Assembly: GCA_947254045.1 (NCBI GenBank)
Contig: CAMYBO010000010.1
Span: 1 to 18,143 of the forward strand
Source of the DNA: an uncultured Granulicatella sp.
GTDB lineage: Bacteria; Bacillota; Bacilli; Lactobacillales; Aerococcaceae
Reading direction: 5' to 3'
Length of the DNA: 18,143 nucleotides
Made by a program: the position numbers and the translations under genes. Shown here piece after piece: positions 15,567 through 18,143 of this stretch (the first letter of the stretch is position 1; each line of letters opens with the position of its first letter). The notes beneath the pieces were generated by a model. The model did no database searches. It was not told where the DNA came from and saw nothing but the letters and a program-made list of their open reading frames with translations.

Positions 15567-15587
15567 TTATCCCATCCTGAATTACAA
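15559..15587 (-). promoter_or_regulatory. Promoter of the MocR regulator-recQ unit
   Basis: Minus strand: TTGTAA (15582-15587), 17 bases, TACAAT (15559-15564). It occupies the same bases as the opposite pdxK promoter, each -10 covering the other's -35, so the two cannot be used at once on one template. Confidence 0.65.
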
Positions 15588-15588
15588 T
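15560..15588 (+). promoter_or_regulatory. Promoter of the pdxK-S component pair
   Basis: Plus strand: TTGTAC (15560-15565), 17 bases, TACAAT (15583-15588). The weak -35 includes a TGTACC repeat, which suggests control by the divergent regulator. Confidence 0.65.
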
Positions 15589-15620
15589 GAGTTCAACTTC
15601 TAAAAATAGGAGGTGCTTTC

Positions 15621-16463
15621 GTGGTACAAAAACGGATTATATTGGCCAATGATTTATCCGGAATCGGAAAAGTAGCTCTGACTCCTGCTATTCCTATTAT
15701 GGCTTGTTGTCAGATTGAGACGATACTTTTACCAACTATTTTACTTTCCTCTCATACAGGAGGATTTCAGCAAATCGCTATCCAAGAACTACTAGACTTT
15801 ACAACACAAAGTTTAGAACAATGGAAAGCATTAAACTTAAAAACAGATGCACTATTTATTGGATATTGCAGACAAATCGAACAATTGAAGCTCTTATTAG
15901 ATTATCATACGACTCAAAATCCAGATGCTCTCCTCATCGTCGACCCAATTATGGGCGATCACGGGAAGTTATATAGCGGCTTTACAAAAGAATATGTCCA
16001 ACAAATGAGAACCGTATGTTCAAAATCAGATGTCATCCTTCCCAATCTCACGGAAGCTGCGTTATTAACTGAAACAGAGTATTTAAAAGGAGTTCAACCA
16101 GTAGAAGCTTATCAGGAACTGGCTAAGAAATTAGCAGGTTTAGGAGCTAAAAAAGTTATCTTGACGGGTATTCAAACTGAAGTTGGCTCCATTGGACTAT
16201 TGAGCTACGATGCTGCAACAGAACAATTTGCGACAGCTTTTACACCGCATTATCCGCATCATTTTTTTGGAACAGGAGATATTGTCTCAGCAATTCTGAG
16301 TGCTTGTATTTTACAAGGATATTCCTTAGAAAAAGCATTATCAATTGCTACAACCTTTCTTGATGCGACTCTTCAAGAAACGATTGCTCAACAAAAAGAT
16401 TTACAATACGGAGTTGCTTTCGAACCACAATTGCATCTTCTCACACAATTATTTCATTCATAG
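15621..16463 (+). CDS. pdxK: Pyridoxal/pyridoxamine kinase (PdxK/PdxY-type)
   Basis: Phosphorylates pyridoxal, pyridoxine or pyridoxamine in vitamin B6 salvage; cytosolic, ribokinase fold, 280 residues. Evidence: N-terminal ILANDLSGIGKVAL, the substrate segment LLSSHTGGFQ (41-50), the PdxY-type VDPIMGDHGKLYSGF (107-121), PNLTEAALLT (141-150), and the catalytic anion hole GTGD with Asp220. HMP kinase (ThiD) is less likely because the MGDxGKLY motif is PdxK/Y-like. The start is GTG 15621 with AGGAGG 7 bases upstream. The next gene follows after 16 bases, so the two are probably one transcript. Confidence 0.9.
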   Translation: MVQKRIILANDLSGIGKVALTPAIPIMACCQIETILLPTILLSSHTGGFQQIAIQELLDFTTQSLEQWKALNLKTDALFIGYCRQIEQLKLLLDYHTTQNPDALLIVDPIMGDHGKLYSGFTKEYVQQMRTVCSKSDVILPNLTEAALLTETEYLKGVQPVEAYQELAKKLAGLGAKKVILTGIQTEVGSIGLLSYDAATEQFATAFTPHYPHHFFGTGDIVSAILSACILQGYSLEKALSIATTFLDATLQETIAQQKDLQYGVAFEPQLHLLTQLFHS

Positions 16464-16479
16464 AAAGTAGGAATTATAC

Positions 16480-17019
16480 ATGAAACATTATTCATTACGT
16501 GAATTAACACAAATCGCTTTATTTGCCGCTTTAATTTTCTTAGGAGTTCAATTATTTAGAATTCCATTAGGACACCAATTCGTCCACTTTGGAAATGCAC
16601 TAGTCGTTGTTGGATGCTTAGTATTCGGTAGTAAAAAAGGCGCCATTGCTGCTACTTTAGGATTAGGAATTTTCGATATTTTAAATGGATATGCCGCTGA
16701 AGTTTGGATTACGATTTTAGAATCTCTCATCGTATGCTGGGGAATTCATCTTGTTTATGAAAAAACACTTCACCAAAACGACAAAGCTGTGAACATTATC
16801 GGAATTGGTATTTTAGCTGCTGTCATTAAAATCATTTTAAACTTAGTCAAATACACTTTCTTACGTGGAATGATTATGGGTGGACTAGCATTTACTCCTG
16901 CATTCATTGCAGCTTTCACTAAAATTTTAGGAACATTTGGTTCAGCTGCTTTCACAGTCATTACTGTTCCAATTTTATATCCAATTTTCAAAAAAATTCA
17001 TCAACAATTTAATGCTTAA
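16480..17019 (+). CDS. ECF transporter S component, predicted pyridoxine uptake
   Basis: A 179-residue integral membrane protein with about six hydrophobic segments: ALFAALIFLGVQLF near the start, then VHFGNALVVVGCLVFG, GAIAATLGLGIFDIL, VWITILESLIVCWGIHL, NIIGIGILAAVIKIIL and a C-terminal pair. This suits the ECF-type substrate-binding S component family, whose members recruit a shared EcfAA'T energy module coded elsewhere. Cotranscription with the B6 kinase and opposite a PdxR-like regulator suggests a B6 vitamer as substrate (the PdxU role). That is context only, since S component substrates cannot be read from sequence. The start is ATG 16480 with GTAGGA upstream. Confidence 0.85.
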   Translation: MKHYSLRELTQIALFAALIFLGVQLFRIPLGHQFVHFGNALVVVGCLVFGSKKGAIAATLGLGIFDILNGYAAEVWITILESLIVCWGIHLVYEKTLHQNDKAVNIIGIGILAAVIKIILNLVKYTFLRGMIMGGLAFTPAFIAAFTKILGTFGSAAFTVITVPILYPIFKKIHQQFNA

Positions 17020-17025
17020 TTTACT

Positions 17026-17063
17026 ACTAGCAAGAGACCTCTCCTTCTCTTGCTAGTTTTTTA
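17026..17063 (+). terminator. Intrinsic terminator between the B6 pair and coiA
   Basis: A perfect 12-base-pair stem (ACTAGCAAGAGA and complement; 17026-17057), an 8-base loop, then six T on the plus strand. The coiA stop codon (17053-17055) lies in the right arm, so the two convergent genes are packed against the same hairpin. Confidence 0.92.
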
Positions 17064-18123
17064 TTTTCTTCCACTTGCCATCTGGTAATCGAGCCAGACA
17101 ATGTGTTTCTTGCATCATTTTTCTCAATAAAGCTTCTATCTCGAACTTACAAACTTTCTCTTGCTTATAACACGAAGAAAAACGAATTTTCTTTTGGCTA
17201 GCTAATTTTTGCATATACTCATAACATTGCTGAGTCGAGAAAATCTGATTCATTTTCAGCCTATCAATACCCATTAATAAATACCCCTGCCAAATGACAT
17301 TATAAGTTTTCATACTCCAAGAATATTTTGGGTAATGACTGCAAATCTCTAGGTAATCAAACGTCCACCTATGATGATAGAGCGCTTCTAGAAATTGTCG
17401 ATTTTCTTTTTGAGGACTTAAAACAAATGCTTGCCACTCTTCTTTTGTCCATGACTGTTCTTGACTTACCTCTTGAGAAATTTGTATCTTCTTTGACTCT
17501 TCAAAAATTTGAAACATTTTCTTCCAATCGAGTTTATCTACGTCACATTGACTTTCCTGAAATAGATACTTCCTTTTTTGTAGCTGTAACGCTAGATGAT
17601 GATGAATGATCCATTGCTTATCCGTATAAAAGCATACATAATTGCCTAATTTGGGATGATATCGAACACAATACAAAGTCATCTCACATAAGTTTTTTTG
17701 TAAAAACTTCTTCCCCAAAATCCACGAGACCACTCTCCCCAAACTTTCTAATGCCTTTGTTCGAGTCATCATTTCTTTTATTGGAATGACACTACATTGA
17801 TATTCCAACACCCATTCTTTTTCACCCACTTCAATCGTAAGATCCGGAATTTGTCCTATTAATGCTTCATAGCGTTCTAATTCTGCTTGATACCCTTGTT
17901 GTACGAGAGTTTTTTGTAATTCTTCTTTTCCTTTTTGATGAGCTTCTGTTTCTCCATCATGTCTTGCTTGAGTTACATGTCTAAAAAAATATTCCCCATT
18001 TTTCTTTTGGCAAATCTGAACAGGCTCTCCACAAGTCGGACAAGCATAATATTCTGATTTATCCAATTCAATTCCTTTATATACATATACCAATTCTCCA
18101 TTCGAATCACGAGCAATCTTCAT
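17053..18123 (-). CDS. coiA: Competence protein CoiA-like
   Basis: A 356-residue protein of the CoiA family (PF06054). Pneumococcal CoiA is needed for transformation and is thought to act with RecA on incoming DNA. The N-terminus carries a small zinc-finger-like module (CPTC at 28-31, with a later His) followed by HQKGKEEL. The nuclease-like core has Asp94 (QIPDLTIEV) and EYQC with Glu107 and Gln109, a restriction-endonuclease-like pattern. The C-terminal half is Lys/Gln-rich, aromatic and poorly conserved. The start is ATG 18123 with GAGGTGG 5 bases upstream. Only 20 bases of upstream DNA are in the window, so a ComX/SigH-type CIN-box cannot be assessed. pepF, a common neighbour of coiA, would lie beyond the right edge. 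Confidence 0.9.
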   Translation of the reverse strand: MKIARDSNGELVYVYKGIELDKSEYYACPTCGEPVQICQKKNGEYFFRHVTQARHDGETEAHQKGKEELQKTLVQQGYQAELERYEALIGQIPDLTIEVGEKEWVLEYQCSVIPIKEMMTRTKALESLGRVVSWILGKKFLQKNLCEMTLYCVRYHPKLGNYVCFYTDKQWIIHHHLALQLQKRKYLFQESQCDVDKLDWKKMFQIFEESKKIQISQEVSQEQSWTKEEWQAFVLSPQKENRQFLEALYHHRWTFDYLEICSHYPKYSWSMKTYNVIWQGYLLMGIDRLKMNQIFSTQQCYEYMQKLASQKKIRFSSCYKQEKVCKFEIEALLRKMMQETHCLARLPDGKWKKIKN

Positions 18124-18143
18124 TCAAACCACCTCAACTATAT

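Noticed and set aside
1..18143. CRISPR arrays, tRNA genes, prophage or conjugative genes
   Set aside because: No regularly spaced identical repeats, no tRNA-like cloverleaf that I could find, and no phage or transfer genes among the coding regions.

Overview
The window is ordinary low-GC Firmicutes chromosome. AT-rich codon use, AGGAGG-type ribosome binding sites, many TGn-extended -10 promoters, a YSIRK-type signal peptide, CoiA, an ECF-type vitamin transporter component and a cluster-less MutY all point to the order Lactobacillales. My guess is a Carnobacteriaceae such as Granulicatella; this is an inference from style, not a database match.

Layout from left to right, mostly minus strand. 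At 1-190 lie tandem promoters and the boxA-like leader of an rRNA operon that runs off the left edge. Next comes a DNA-maintenance block, recX and mutY (overlapping), then ntdP (DUF402) with its own promoter. Positions 3062-4393 are a small graveyard: a sialate/acylneuraminate cytidylyltransferase stopped by an in-frame TGA, and a YSIRK surface-protein remnant that appears frameshifted at both ends. Then follow map and galE (one transcript), a purine permease of the PbuG type, and a MetQ-type lipoprotein with a MET-box-like site. A 460-base gene-free stretch (9103-9564) holds two related structured repeats resembling the BOX/EFAR class. A P-type Ca/Mn ATPase follows, preceded by a yybP-ykoY manganese riboswitch with an intrinsic terminator.

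On the right are recQ and a MocR-type regulator in one minus-strand unit (the regulator's stop codon abuts the recQ start). They diverge from a plus-strand pair for vitamin B6 salvage: a pyridoxal/pyridoxamine kinase and an ECF S component, probably for pyridoxine uptake. The divergent promoters overlap fully, and TGTACC repeats there are good operator candidates. The window ends with coiA, convergent with the B6 pair across a shared terminator.

No wholly new system is evident. The points most worth a second look are the BOX-like repeats, the MocR regulator whose PLP-lysine position reads Ser, the four replaced cysteines of MutY, the manganese switch on the ATPase, and the two decayed surface/sialate genes.
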